Positions 8,079 through 17,511 of a stretch of 18,929 nucleotides of DNA are shown piece after piece (the stretch's first letter is position 1; every line of letters begins with the position of its first letter). This stretch comes from Clostridia bacterium (GTDB lineage Bacteria; Bacillota; Clostridia; CAKSNL01; HGM11501): assembly GCA_017390225.1 (NCBI GenBank), contig JAFPCL010000209.1:1-18929 (forward strand), given 5' to 3'. The notes beneath the pieces were generated by a model. That model was not told where the DNA came from and ran no database searches. It saw only the letters and a list, made by a program, of their open reading frames with translations. The position numbers and the translations under genes are program-made.

Positions 8079-10247
8079 ATGGGAAAGATACTGGTTTTGG
8101 CAGAAAAGCCTTCCGTCGGCAGAGAGCTTGCGCGTGTGTTGGGAGCCAATGCCGGCAGAGACGGCTTTATGGAGGGATCTCGCTATGTTGTCACCTGGGC
8201 ATTGGGGCATTTAGTGACACTGGCAGACCCGGAGCACTATGGAGCACAATATAAAAAATGGGATCTTGAAACACTGCCCATGCTCCCTGAAAAAATGGCA
8301 TTGACTGTCATCAAAAGCACATCCAAACAATTTGGCGTCGTAAAAACACAAATGCTCAGAAATGACATTGACAGCATTGTGATTGCAACAGATGCCGGAA
8401 GAGAAGGCGAATTGGTGGCACGTTGGATTATTGCCAAAACCGGGTGTAAAAAACCGCTACATCGTCTGTGGATATCTTCCCAAACAGATAAAGCAATCAA
8501 AGAAGGCTTTGCCAATTTAAAGCCGGGAAGCGATTACGTGTCTTTGTATCAAAGTGCACAGTGCCGCGCTGAAGCCGACTGGCTCATTGGACTCAATATT
8601 TCCCGCGCACTGACCTGTCGGTTTAATGCACAGTTAAATGCCGGCAGAGTGCAAACTCCCACCCTTGCCATGATTGTGGCAAGAGAAGAAGAAATTGCAA
8701 AATTCCGTCCGGAACCCTATGAGCTTTTATCTGTTGTCACCAAAGATTTTACGTTGCAATGGCGAGATAAAAGCGGACACACACGTATTTTTGATCCCGA
8801 GAAAGCAAATGATTTGGAGAAAAAAAGCACCGGCGCAAAGGCGAAAATTACAGCCGTAAAACGAGAGAAAAAAAGAGAACAACCGCCGCTTTTGTATGAC
8901 CTGACGGAGCTGCAAAGAGATGCGAATAAAAAATATGCCATGAGTGCCAAGCAAACCTTGGATGCCATGCAAACACTTTATGAACGACATAAAGTGCTCA
9001 CATACCCTCGAACGGATTCCAAATATATCAGTGATGATATTGTTCCGACACTGCCGGAGCGCCTTAAATCTTTGCCGCGTATGTATGCACCTCTGGCAAA
9101 TGAAGTTACAAAGCGTGGCATTAAGCCAACCAAAAGATTTGTTGACAACAGTAAAGTCAGCGACCATCATGCAATCATTCCGACGGAGCAGTATGTAGAC
9201 GTCGATCAATTTTCAACGGAAGAAAGAAGAATATATGATTTGGTTGTCCGTCGCTTCTTAGCGGCATTGTCGCCGGATTTTGAATATGAACAGATGACCA
9301 TCACGGCAGATGTTGCCGGTGAAATCTTCACTGCCAAGGGTAAAACCGTGCAAAATGCCGGATGGAAAGCCGGATATGGTATCATTGAAGATGAGGATGA
9401 ACCGAGCGACGAAACAGAACAAACATTGCCGACCGTGAATGAGGGAGATATGTATTCGGTGCTTTCCGTTAAACGAAAGCAGAAAAAAACCACACCGCCG
9501 GCACGATACACGGAAGCCACGTTATTGGGTGCTATGGAGCATCCGGGCAAATTTTTATCGGACAGCCAAATGCGGGAAGCCGTAGAAGAAGCAGGCGGAC
9601 TCGGAACGCCGGCAACACGGGCAGATATCATTGAAAAACTTTTCAATACGGCCTATATTGAAAAACACGGCAGAGAGCTGATTCCCACATCCAAGGGAAA
9701 ACAGCTGATTAGTCTTGCACCGAAAGATTTGACCAGTCCTCTTCTGACAGCCAAGTGGGAAGAAAGGCTTTCTCAAATAGCCAAAGGCAAGGCAGACGGA
9801 AAAACATTTATCAAAGAAATGCGGACATATGCCACACAGCTGGTCAGCGATGTCGTAAAATCGGAACAATCTTATCGTCATGATAATATGACCGGTACAC
9901 GTTGCCCCAATTGCGGTAAGTTTATGCTTGAGGTTAACGGAAAAAAAGGAAAAAAACTTGTATGTCAAGACAGAGAATGCGGCTATCGTGAAAATTTGTC
10001 CTTCCTTTCCAATGCACGTTGCCCCAACTGTCACAAACGATTGAATATTTTTGGAGAAGGGGAGAAGAAAACGTATATTTGCCCCTGCGGCTTCAAAGAA
10101 AAATTCGACCGATTCAATGCACGTATGAAAGAAGAACGAGATTCCATGGGTAAACGCGAAATGGCGGCTTTTATGCGTGAACAGGAAAAAGAAAAATCCG
10201 TCGGCACATCGCTTTCGGATGCGCTTTCCAAATTAAAACTGAAATAA
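8079..10247 (+). CDS. topB: DNA topoisomerase III (type IA)
   Basis: Type IA topoisomerase that cuts and passes single DNA strands; topoisomerase III acts mainly in decatenation and in resolving recombination and replication intermediates. The 722-residue protein opens with a TOPRIM domain (EKPSVGREL at 9-17; the acidic DAGREGE with Asp105). It continues with NAGRVQTPTLAMIVAREEEI and the catalytic YPRTDS (Tyr309), and EEAGGLGTPATRADII near residue 510. The C-terminal tail carries two Cys clusters: CPNC...CxxxxC from about residue 609, then CPNC...CPC. These zinc-ribbon-like modules show the protein is full length. GAGAGG at 8065-8070 supports the start. Type IA enzymes of this size also occur on conjugative elements, but no relaxase, integrase or conjugation gene is nearby, so a chromosomal housekeeping copy is the simpler reading. 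Confidence 0.95.
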   Translation: MGKILVLAEKPSVGRELARVLGANAGRDGFMEGSRYVVTWALGHLVTLADPEHYGAQYKKWDLETLPMLPEKMALTVIKSTSKQFGVVKTQMLRNDIDSIVIATDAGREGELVARWIIAKTGCKKPLHRLWISSQTDKAIKEGFANLKPGSDYVSLYQSAQCRAEADWLIGLNISRALTCRFNAQLNAGRVQTPTLAMIVAREEEIAKFRPEPYELLSVVTKDFTLQWRDKSGHTRIFDPEKANDLEKKSTGAKAKITAVKREKKREQPPLLYDLTELQRDANKKYAMSAKQTLDAMQTLYERHKVLTYPRTDSKYISDDIVPTLPERLKSLPRMYAPLANEVTKRGIKPTKRFVDNSKVSDHHAIIPTEQYVDVDQFSTEERRIYDLVVRRFLAALSPDFEYEQMTITADVAGEIFTAKGKTVQNAGWKAGYGIIEDEDEPSDETEQTLPTVNEGDMYSVLSVKRKQKKTTPPARYTEATLLGAMEHPGKFLSDSQMREAVEEAGGLGTPATRADIIEKLFNTAYIEKHGRELIPTSKGKQLISLAPKDLTSPLLTAKWEERLSQIAKGKADGKTFIKEMRTYATQLVSDVVKSEQSYRHDNMTGTRCPNCGKFMLEVNGKKGKKLVCQDRECGYRENLSFLSNARCPNCHKRLNIFGEGEKKTYICPCGFKEKFDRFNARMKEERDSMGKREMAAFMREQEKEKSVGTSLSDALSKLKLK

Positions 10248-10260
10248 GGAATGAAACATT

Positions 10261-11838
10261 ATGCCAACGTCGCGCACGTATAATGCGATCCGCAACACAT
10301 TGTTTGGGCTTGGCGGTCAAGCCTTTGCGGCTGTTTTGGGGATTTTGTGCAGAACCATATTCGTTCGTCTTTTAGATGAGAATTATTTGGGTATCAACGG
10401 ACTTTTTGCCAATATCCTTTCGGTGCTGTCGCTGATGGAGCTGGGCATTGCTCCTGCCATGGTATATTCTATGTATAAACCCTTGGCAGAGGAAAATTAC
10501 GAAAAGCTCTCTTCTCTTCTTCGTCTGTACAGAAAAGCATATCTGATTATTGCTTTGGCAATCGGGCTTGTTGGCATGGGACTTGTCCCTTTTTTGAGCT
10601 TTTTCATGAAGGAAGTTCCGGCAGGCATTTCCATAGAATACATTCGCATTGTATTCCTTTTTGTTCTGGCAAGCACCGTTATATCATATTTCTATGCCTA
10701 TAAGGGCTCGGTGCTCATTGCCGATCAGAAAAACTTTATCAATGTTGTCTATAAAAACGGGATGGAGTTTGTGAAGTACGGTGGGCAGGTTGCAGTGCTT
10801 GCTGTATGTTGGTGGCAAAATATTCATGCAGGGACAGCATTTTTGTTATATCTTTCCGTGCAGATTCTCACAAATTTTATTACGAACTTTCTGATTGCCC
10901 GACGTGTGGATCGAATGTATCCTTTTTTGAAAAATAAAGGGGCATTGCCTCTTTTAAAAGAAGAAAAACAAGAGCTCGTCAAAAATGTGGGAGGGCTTTT
11001 TTGCCACAAAATCGGCGGGGTTGTGCTAAACGGCACGGACAATATGATTATCTCTGTGTTTATCGGTGTTGGTGTCGTTGGCTTATATAATAACTATCTG
11101 ATGCTGATCAATCTGATCAAAATGGCGTTGGAACAAGTGATCAACTCTATTACGGCAAGCATCGGCAATCTCTTTGCAACAGAAGACCAAAATCATACAT
11201 ACAGGGTTTTCAAAACCACTATGTTTTTGAATTATCTTGCCTATGGATTTTCATTTATTTGTTTTTGGAATTTGTTAAGTCCTTTTGTTGCATGGTGGCT
11301 GGGCGATAAATGGCTGATTGGAAATGCAACACTTTTGGTGGTGCTGCTACATTTTCTCTTTAACGGTCTGCAACAAGCGGTTGTAGCCTTTTCCAATGCT
11401 TCCGGTATCTTTTGGGCAACAAGATACAAACCTTTTTTGGAATGTATTGTCAATTTGGGCGTTTCTATATGGCTCGCAAAAGAAATCGGGCTTCCCGGTG
11501 TCTTTATCGGAACGGTTGCCAGCTTTTTCAGTTCGTTTTGGATCGGTGCCTATGTGCTGTATAAAAAGGCTTTTTCGCTTTCTGTGATGCGCTATTTTCT
11601 TCGATTTGGATTATACACGGGCATGTCCGTAGCTGTGGCTTTTGGATTGCAGTTTGTATGCAACTTGATTTTTACGGAAGCTATGCTTTGGCAAATTGTT
11701 CTTCGGTTTGCTGTTTGTGCGATCGGCAGTGTATGTCTTGTGCTTCCGTTTGTTAAGACAGAAGAATTTTCATATATCAAAAAACTTTTGAGCAGTATGC
11801 TTGGAAAAATCAAAGGAAAGGTGTGCAAAGCAAAATGA
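10261..11838 (+). CDS. Polysaccharide/oligosaccharide flippase (PST/MOP superfamily)
   Basis: A 525-residue membrane protein with about 12-14 hydrophobic segments spread over its length. The N-terminal pattern NTLFGLGGQ...RTIFVRLLDENYLGINGLF...LMELGIAPAMVYSMY is characteristic of MOP-superfamily polysaccharide transporters (Wzx/PST) that flip undecaprenyl-linked glycans across the membrane. A positively charged loop near the middle (about 213-245) and a short basic C-terminal tail (KIKGKVCKAK) are visible. AAGGA at 10246-10250 precedes the ATG by ten bases and overlaps the topB stop. The GH42 gene starts inside its stop codon (ATGA overlap). No glycosyltransferase or polymerase gene accompanies it, which is unusual for this family, so the glycan it moves is unknown. 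MurJ-type lipid II flippase function is less likely from the N-terminal motif pattern but not excluded. Confidence 0.85.
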   Translation: MPTSRTYNAIRNTLFGLGGQAFAAVLGILCRTIFVRLLDENYLGINGLFANILSVLSLMELGIAPAMVYSMYKPLAEENYEKLSSLLRLYRKAYLIIALAIGLVGMGLVPFLSFFMKEVPAGISIEYIRIVFLFVLASTVISYFYAYKGSVLIADQKNFINVVYKNGMEFVKYGGQVAVLAVCWWQNIHAGTAFLLYLSVQILTNFITNFLIARRVDRMYPFLKNKGALPLLKEEKQELVKNVGGLFCHKIGGVVLNGTDNMIISVFIGVGVVGLYNNYLMLINLIKMALEQVINSITASIGNLFATEDQNHTYRVFKTTMFLNYLAYGFSFICFWNLLSPFVAWWLGDKWLIGNATLLVVLLHFLFNGLQQAVVAFSNASGIFWATRYKPFLECIVNLGVSIWLAKEIGLPGVFIGTVASFFSSFWIGAYVLYKKAFSLSVMRYFLRFGLYTGMSVAVAFGLQFVCNLIFTEAMLWQIVLRFAVCAIGSVCLVLPFVKTEEFSYIKKLLSSMLGKIKGKVCKAK

Positions 11839-13775
11839 AGTTAAGACATGGTGCGGCGTATTATCCTGAAATTTGGGATCCGAAAAACGTAAAAGAAGAT
11901 ATTGAAAAAATGAAGCTTTTGGGGCTCAATACCATGCGCATCGGCGAATTTGCATGGAGCAGTATGGAACCGACAGAAGGCAATTTTGATTTTTCATGGA
12001 TGCTTTCCGTTATGGATCAGCTTTATGATGCAGGGATTGATGTTGTGCTTTGCACACCGTCGGCAACACCGCCGCAATGGCTGGTGAATAAATATCCGGA
12101 ATGCCTGCAGATGTTGTCTGATGGATCGCGTGTGCATCATGGGGGCAGAAAGCACACCTGCCACAACAGTTCCGTTTATCGGGAAAAGTGTGCAATCATT
12201 ACGGAAGAAATGTGCAAAGCCTTGGCGGGGCATCCTTCGGTTGTGGGCTGGCAATTGGATAATGAGCCATATCCATATCATGACGGTTGCTTTTGCCCGA
12301 TTTGCACAAAAGCTTTTCAAAAGTATTTGCAGAATAAATTCGGCACTGTTGAAAATTTGAACAAGGCATGGGATATGTGTCGGTGGAGCTTGTCTTATGA
12401 AAGCTTTGAAACCGTGGAGCCGCCAATGGCAAACACATGGCATCACCCGTCACTTTTGTATACATGGATGTGCGCTACATCTGATGCAATCGTTGAAAAT
12501 CTCAATAGGCAAGCGGATATCATCCGTCGGTATTTTGATTGCCCTATCGGCACGGATATGATGCCCATGAGTCTTTTGAATTACACCGATGTGCATAAAA
12601 ATCTGGATTTGGTGCAGTTTAATCATTATAACGGCAAAGAATTTATGGGAGAAGAAACTTCTTTTTGGTATGATTTTATTCGACCGATTAAAGATGCGCC
12701 TTTCTGGGTCACAGAGACCCGTGCCTGTTGGTCCGGCGGAACGGCGGCAGCAGGAGGCTATGCTCCGATTGGATTTTCTTATGCCAATGCAATTCTGCCT
12801 TTTTTTAGGGGCGGTTCCTGCAATATGTACTGGCTCTTCAGAACCAATCCTTCAGGGCATGAACTGATTCACGGTGCTGTTTTGGACAGTGCCGGTCGAC
12901 TCACATACACCGCAGAGGATACCAAGCGCGTATCCGACACCCTTGCAAAGGGAAAAGATTTCTTCAGTCAAGGCATAAAAAAAGCAAAGCTTGCCATTCA
13001 CTATGGTCAGCATGCCTACACGGCATTTCGCTATGCTTCTTTGGCAGAAGGGTTTCAATATGAAAGTTTTATCCGCAATTCTGCTCATGCCGCCGCAAGA
13101 AGGGACAATATCGCCGTTGATGTGATTGACACATATGCAGACCTTTCGGATTATGATGTGGTTGTCAGCCCCATGCTGTGCATGATGGAAGAGTATGATT
13201 TTAAAAATCGCATCAAAGCATGGGTGGAAAATGGCGGCACGTGGATTGTAGGGCCGTTCTCGGATTTCTATGATGAAAATATGCGCCGCCACACCGATTC
13301 TCCTTCGGCTTTTCTGGAAGAATTGGCAGGGGTATACATCAAATGGCAAATTCCGCTTCCGGATGCCCGATTTGATGTTTCCTGGGAAAATGATACGGCG
13401 GATTTTGTCGGGCAGTATTTTTATGAAGTGTTAGAAGCCAAAGATGCTTCTGTGCTTGCAAGTTATAAAGATCAGCCGGGCGTTGCCATAACGGAACGAA
13501 AGGTCGGCAAAGGAACGGTTATATTTGTCGGCACGGGACTAACGAATCGGGAATACAGCTATTTGTACCGCAAGTGCGGTCTTTTGCCTGCGGCAGAATC
13601 CTCCGAAAATGTGCAGGTTGTGGCACACCATGCAGGACTTGCCGTACTGGAAGTCAAAGGTGCGGCGGGATATGTTATGCTTGAAAAGCCATATCGGGAT
13701 ATTTTGAGCGGACAAAGCTACAGCGGCAAGATAGCACTTACGGCATACGAATCTATGCTTCTTGTGCAGGAATAG
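11835..13775 (+). CDS. Beta-galactosidase, glycoside hydrolase family 42
   Basis: Retaining glycosidase expected to release terminal beta-galactose from short oligosaccharides; some GH42 members prefer alpha-L-arabinopyranosides. The 646-residue protein starts with a TIM barrel: RIGEFAWSSMEPTEG (35-49), the acid/base Asn143-Glu144 in LDNEPY, and the nucleophile Glu294 in FWVTE. Four cysteines (109, 152, 154, 157) match the GH42 zinc site. The middle trimerisation-type domain (about 385-560) and a C-terminal beta domain are present. There is no signal peptide, so it acts in the cytoplasm on imported sugar. I chose ATG 11835, which overlaps the flippase stop as ATGA and starts with the usual MKLRHGAAYYPE; an in-frame GTG at 11823 would add four residues but leaves no room for a ribosome site. 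No sugar transporter is adjacent. Confidence 0.94.
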   Translation: MKLRHGAAYYPEIWDPKNVKEDIEKMKLLGLNTMRIGEFAWSSMEPTEGNFDFSWMLSVMDQLYDAGIDVVLCTPSATPPQWLVNKYPECLQMLSDGSRVHHGGRKHTCHNSSVYREKCAIITEEMCKALAGHPSVVGWQLDNEPYPYHDGCFCPICTKAFQKYLQNKFGTVENLNKAWDMCRWSLSYESFETVEPPMANTWHHPSLLYTWMCATSDAIVENLNRQADIIRRYFDCPIGTDMMPMSLLNYTDVHKNLDLVQFNHYNGKEFMGEETSFWYDFIRPIKDAPFWVTETRACWSGGTAAAGGYAPIGFSYANAILPFFRGGSCNMYWLFRTNPSGHELIHGAVLDSAGRLTYTAEDTKRVSDTLAKGKDFFSQGIKKAKLAIHYGQHAYTAFRYASLAEGFQYESFIRNSAHAAARRDNIAVDVIDTYADLSDYDVVVSPMLCMMEEYDFKNRIKAWVENGGTWIVGPFSDFYDENMRRHTDSPSAFLEELAGVYIKWQIPLPDARFDVSWENDTADFVGQYFYEVLEAKDASVLASYKDQPGVAITERKVGKGTVIFVGTGLTNREYSYLYRKCGLLPAAESSENVQVVAHHAGLAVLEVKGAAGYVMLEKPYRDILSGQSYSGKIALTAYESMLLVQE

Positions 13776-13785
13776 GAGGAATGGC

Positions 13786-16392
13786 ATGAAAAGCCTTTTG
13801 GTATTAGATGGTAACAGCATTATTAACCGTGCATTCTATGGTGTGCGCTTGCTCACCAACAGCGATGGAGAATACACCAATGCTGTCTACGGATTTTTAA
13901 ATATTTTATTGAAAATTATAGAAGAAAAAAAGCCCGACGGCATTGTGGCGGCATTTGATTTGAAAGCACCGACGTTTCGTCATAAAATGTATGAAGAGTA
14001 TAAAGCACAACGCAAAGGTATGCCCGAAGAGCTTGTCGCCCAGCTTCCGGTCATGAAAGAAGTTCTTCGTGCTATGGGAATCTCCATTCTTGAATTGGAA
14101 GGCTACGAGGCAGATGATATCATTGGCACGGTTGCAAAAATTTGCGAAGATAATAAAGTGCAGTGTTGGATTGCCACGGGCGATAAAGACGATTTGCAGT
14201 TGGCAACAGATAAAACCGTTGTTTTATTGACAACAACCTCCATGGGTAAAACCGAAACAAAAGAATATGATGCTGTCGCAGTTCAAGAACGCTACGGTGT
14301 TTCGCCCAAGGAATTCATTGATGTTAAAGGCTTAATGGGGGATACTTCGGATAATATTCCCGGCGTAAAAGGTATTGGAGAAAAGACGGCAGTATCTCTG
14401 ATTCAGGAACATGGCAGTATTGCCGCTTTATATGAAAAATTTGAAGAATTGACACTGACGCCTTCGGTGCGAAAAAAACTGGAAGAAGGAAAAGAGAGTG
14501 CATTTTTAAGCCGCACTTTATCGGAAATCAATTGCGAAGTTCCGATTGATTTTTCTTTTGAAGGATGTAAAACAGATGAAAAAGACGATAAGGCGTTATA
14601 TGATATTTTGAACCGTTTGGAGCTTCGGACGATTATAAAAAGATTGGATCTTCATCCGATGGAAGAAGCAGATGAGCCATGCGCTACAGAACGGAATCTT
14701 CCTTATATAACCGTTGAAGAAAAAGAGATCGAAGAAAGGCTGAAGGAGCTTTCTTCTTTCGTGTACTACTATGTGCCGGAAGAGGGAATTGCCTTTTTGT
14801 CCCGAGAAAGTATCTGTTTTGCAGATGCTGAAAAGCTTCCTGTGTTTAAAGATATTTTTGCAAACGAAGATGTTTTGAAAATCGGGTACGACATAAAAAA
14901 TAATATGCTTTCTTTAGATAAAGAAGGGTATATGGTGCGTGGTAAGTACTTTGATGTGATGATCGGTGCATATATTATCAATGCATCCCGATCGGACTAT
15001 TCACTCGGCGTATTATCAGAAGATTATTTGAAGCTGACATTAAAAGAGCTCGAAAGAGAAATCACACTGTTTGATGCACCGGACAAAAACAAAGATGCAT
15101 TGTGTGACGGTGCTTTTGCCGTGTATCGCTTGTATCAACTGTACTATGCCAAGTTGAAAGAACAAAATCAATTGGTTTTGGCAGAAGAAGTAGAGATGCC
15201 TTTGGTCGAGGTTTTGTATGCCATGCAAAAGCACGGTATATCTGCCGATAAGAAAATGTTGATGGAAATTTCAGAAGCATTGGGTGATAAAATTCGTGTG
15301 TTGGAAGAATCTATTTATCAGCAGGCGGGGGAAGAATTCAACATCAATTCACCGAAACAATTGGGTGTGATATTGTTTGAAAAATTAGGAATGCCCGTAC
15401 TCAAGAAAAATAAAACAGGATATTCGACCAATGCGGATGTGCTTGAAAAACTGGCGGCAAATTATCCTATTGTTCGGGAAATCTTGATTTACCGTCATTT
15501 GGCAAAGCTGAAATCTACCTATGCCGATGGTCTGCAACAGGTGATTCATCCCACAACGGGACGAATTTATTCCTGCTTTAATCAAACCATCACAACAACG
15601 GGACGTATCAGCTCTACAGAACCGAATCTGCAAAACATTCCGGTGCGCACGCCAATCGGCAGGGAATTCCGTCGTGTGTTCACGGCACAAAACGAGGACT
15701 ATGTACTGGTAGATGCCGACTATTCGCAGATTGAACTGCGTGTTCTGGCGCATATTGCAAATGATACGGATATGAAAGAAGCCTTTTTGTCAGATAAAGA
15801 CATCCACACGGCAACAGCTGCCCATGTGTTTGGGGTGGCGCCCCAAGATGTCACATCTGAAATGCGCGCCAAAGCCAAAACCGTGAATTTCGGCATGGTA
15901 TACGGAATCTCCGATTTCTCATTGGCAGGCGATTTGGGAATCTCTGTGAAAGAAGCGAAAAAGTATATGAACGGCTTTTTCGAAAAATACAAAGGCGTTG
16001 CCGCCTATATGGAAAAAGCTGTGCAGGATGCCAAAGAAAAAGGCTATGCAGAGACCCTCTTGGGACGACGTCGCGTGATTCCCGAGCTGAAAGCTTCCAA
16101 CTACAATCTTCGTTCCTTCGGTGAACGAGCCGCCATGAACACGCCCATCCAAGGCACAGCCGCAGATATTATTAAGCTGGCCATGAACAAAGTATATCGG
16201 AAATTGAAAGAGAAAGCCCCCGGTTCTCGTCTGATTCTGCAGGTGCACGACGAACTCATCGTAGAAGCCAGAAAAGAGGAACTGGACGTTGTATGCGGCA
16301 TTGTTCGTGAAGAGATGGAAAATGCTTTTTCCATGTCTGTGCCTTTGAAGGTCGATTTGAATGTGGGGAAAAATTGGTATGAAACGCACTAA
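13786..16392 (+). CDS. polA: DNA polymerase I
   Basis: Repair and Okazaki-fragment polymerase with 868 residues. The 5'-3' exonuclease domain is intact: LVLDGNS near the start, GYEADDIIG, GDKDDLQL and KGLMGDTSDNIPGVKGIGEKTA (to about residue 200). The middle proofreading-like domain lacks the DxE motif where it should lie (about residue 325), and the next Asp position is Asn in GYDIKNNM (about 367-374), so it is probably inactive, as in other Firmicutes. Polymerase motifs are intact: motif A DYSQIELR with Asp645; motif B with Arg694, Lys698 and Phe702; motif C HDE with Asp822. The real start is ATG 13786 with AGGAGGA at 13773-13779; an upstream in-frame TTG at 13762 would run through this ribosome site and the GH42 end. 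coaE overlaps its last 14 bases, suggesting translational coupling. Confidence 0.97.
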   Translation: MKSLLVLDGNSIINRAFYGVRLLTNSDGEYTNAVYGFLNILLKIIEEKKPDGIVAAFDLKAPTFRHKMYEEYKAQRKGMPEELVAQLPVMKEVLRAMGISILELEGYEADDIIGTVAKICEDNKVQCWIATGDKDDLQLATDKTVVLLTTTSMGKTETKEYDAVAVQERYGVSPKEFIDVKGLMGDTSDNIPGVKGIGEKTAVSLIQEHGSIAALYEKFEELTLTPSVRKKLEEGKESAFLSRTLSEINCEVPIDFSFEGCKTDEKDDKALYDILNRLELRTIIKRLDLHPMEEADEPCATERNLPYITVEEKEIEERLKELSSFVYYYVPEEGIAFLSRESICFADAEKLPVFKDIFANEDVLKIGYDIKNNMLSLDKEGYMVRGKYFDVMIGAYIINASRSDYSLGVLSEDYLKLTLKELEREITLFDAPDKNKDALCDGAFAVYRLYQLYYAKLKEQNQLVLAEEVEMPLVEVLYAMQKHGISADKKMLMEISEALGDKIRVLEESIYQQAGEEFNINSPKQLGVILFEKLGMPVLKKNKTGYSTNADVLEKLAANYPIVREILIYRHLAKLKSTYADGLQQVIHPTTGRIYSCFNQTITTTGRISSTEPNLQNIPVRTPIGREFRRVFTAQNEDYVLVDADYSQIELRVLAHIANDTDMKEAFLSDKDIHTATAAHVFGVAPQDVTSEMRAKAKTVNFGMVYGISDFSLAGDLGISVKEAKKYMNGFFEKYKGVAAYMEKAVQDAKEKGYAETLLGRRRVIPELKASNYNLRSFGERAAMNTPIQGTAADIIKLAMNKVYRKLKEKAPGSRLILQVHDELIVEARKEELDVVCGIVREEMENAFSMSVPLKVDLNVGKNWYETH

Positions 16393-16978
16393 AAGAATTA
16401 TTGGATTAACAGGGCCTACCGGTGCGGGAAAAAGCACGGCATCGCAGTTTTTCAAAGAAAAAGGTGCCCTTGTCATTGATTGTGATGTGCTTGCTCGGCA
16501 AATTGTTATGCCGGGCAAGAAAGCACTGGAGGAAATAATACATTTCTTTGGGAAAAATATTCTTTCGGAAGACGGTTCGCTCGACAGAAAGAAGCTGGGG
16601 AGCATTGTGTTTTCGGACGAAGAAAAAAGATTGGTTTTAAATCAAATCACGCATAAATACATTACCGAGGAATTGATGCTTCTTTTAAAAACGGCAAAAG
16701 ACGTTGCAGTGATCGATGCGCCGCTTTTATTTGAAGCAGGGTTGGAAGCATTGTGTGATGTTGTCGTTGTTGTCATAGCATCCGATGAAGTCAGAAAAAA
16801 TAGAATCATGCAAAGGGACGAAATGGCAGACACGGAAGCAGCCAAAAGAATGGGAGCACAAAAACCCGGTGCCTACTATGCTGAAAAAGCGGACTATCTT
16901 TTGGAAAATAATGCGGATGTTGAAAGCTTTATTTTAAGTTGCGAGAAGATATGGAGAATGATTTGTGAAGAGGCGTAA
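16379..16978 (+). CDS. coaE: Dephospho-CoA kinase
   Basis: Catalyses the last step of coenzyme A synthesis, ATP-dependent phosphorylation of dephospho-CoA on the ribose. The protein has 199 residues, the usual length. P-loop GLTGPTGAGKST is at residues 9-20; the IDCD segment with Asp36, IDAPLLFEAGL (112-122) and the RNRIMQRD lid region (about 139-147) follow the family pattern. The start is ATG 16379 inside the polA end, with GGGGAAA at 16365-16371 as its ribosome site; an in-frame ATG at 16361 would add six residues and removes the spacing. A polA-coaE order is common in Firmicutes. The downstream transglycosylase overlaps the coaE end by 14 bases, the same length as the polA/coaE overlap. 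Confidence 0.95.
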   Translation: MKRTKRIIGLTGPTGAGKSTASQFFKEKGALVIDCDVLARQIVMPGKKALEEIIHFFGKNILSEDGSLDRKKLGSIVFSDEEKRLVLNQITHKYITEELMLLLKTAKDVAVIDAPLLFEAGLEALCDVVVVVIASDEVRKNRIMQRDEMADTEAAKRMGAQKPGAYYAEKADYLLENNADVESFILSCEKIWRMICEEA

Positions 16979-17510
16979 AAAGAAAAACAGAATGGTATGG
17001 TGGCTTTTGGGCATCATTGTTATACTGGTAATCGGAATCCTTTTGATACATCGATTGTTTCCTTACCGATACGAAGAAGAAATCAAAAGCTTTGCGCAGG
17101 AGTATACGCTTCCATACTGGACAGTTGTTGCGATAATTAAAACAGAAAGCAATTTTGAGCCTGATGCGCAGTCTCCCAAAAATGCGCAGGGGCTGATGCA
17201 ACTAAAAGAAAACACAGCATCTTGGTTTGCCGACAAGGAAAACATTCCGCAGGGAGAATTAACAGATCCTTCCTATAATATAAAAATTGGCTGTGCATAT
17301 CTTGCTTATTTGCGCCAGTCATTCGGCGGCGATATATATGTTGCGCTTGCGGCGTACAATGCCGGAGAAGGAAATGTTCGCACATGGCTTGAAAATCCGG
17401 TCTATAGTTCAGATGGAAAAACATTGGAAAACATTCCATTCCCGGAAACGGAGAATTATATCAAGAAAATAAAAATGTACCAAAAGATTTATCGGTGGAT
17501 TTATGGGTAA
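16965..17510 (+). CDS. Membrane-anchored lytic transglycosylase, SLT domain
   Basis: Small 181-residue cell-wall enzyme predicted to cleave the MurNAc-GlcNAc bond of peptidoglycan, leaving 1,6-anhydro-MurNAc. A very basic N terminus (KRRKKKNR) is followed by one hydrophobic segment (10-30), so the protein is probably membrane-anchored with the catalytic domain outside. SLT motifs are complete: catalytic Glu61 in TESNF, GLMQL (76-80), AAYNAGEGNV (129-138) and ENYIKKI (163-169). The start is GTG 16965 within the coaE end, supported by GGAGA at 16952-16956. It matches the short YjbJ/Slt-like transglycosylases found next to coaE in many clostridia; that neighbourhood claim comes from family knowledge. 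It is the last gene of the + strand run and is followed by a strong hairpin. Confidence 0.93.
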   Translation: MKRRKKKNRMVWWLLGIIVILVIGILLIHRLFPYRYEEEIKSFAQEYTLPYWTVVAIIKTESNFEPDAQSPKNAQGLMQLKENTASWFADKENIPQGELTDPSYNIKIGCAYLAYLRQSFGGDIYVALAAYNAGEGNVRTWLENPVYSSDGKTLENIPFPETENYIKKIKMYQKIYRWIYG

Positions 17511-17511
17511 T

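Noticed and set aside
8079..10247. Topoisomerase III as a sign of an integrated conjugative element
   Set aside because: Neighbours are all housekeeping genes and there is no relaxase, integrase, conjugation gene or attachment repeat.
13762..13785. Longer polA start at TTG 13762
   Set aside because: It would translate through the polA ribosome site and the GH42 stop region; ATG 13786 has ideal spacing and gives the normal Pol I N terminus.
15919..16605. A 228-residue - strand frame over the polA/coaE junction
   Set aside because: It spans the conserved ends of two real genes on the other strand and shows no domain.
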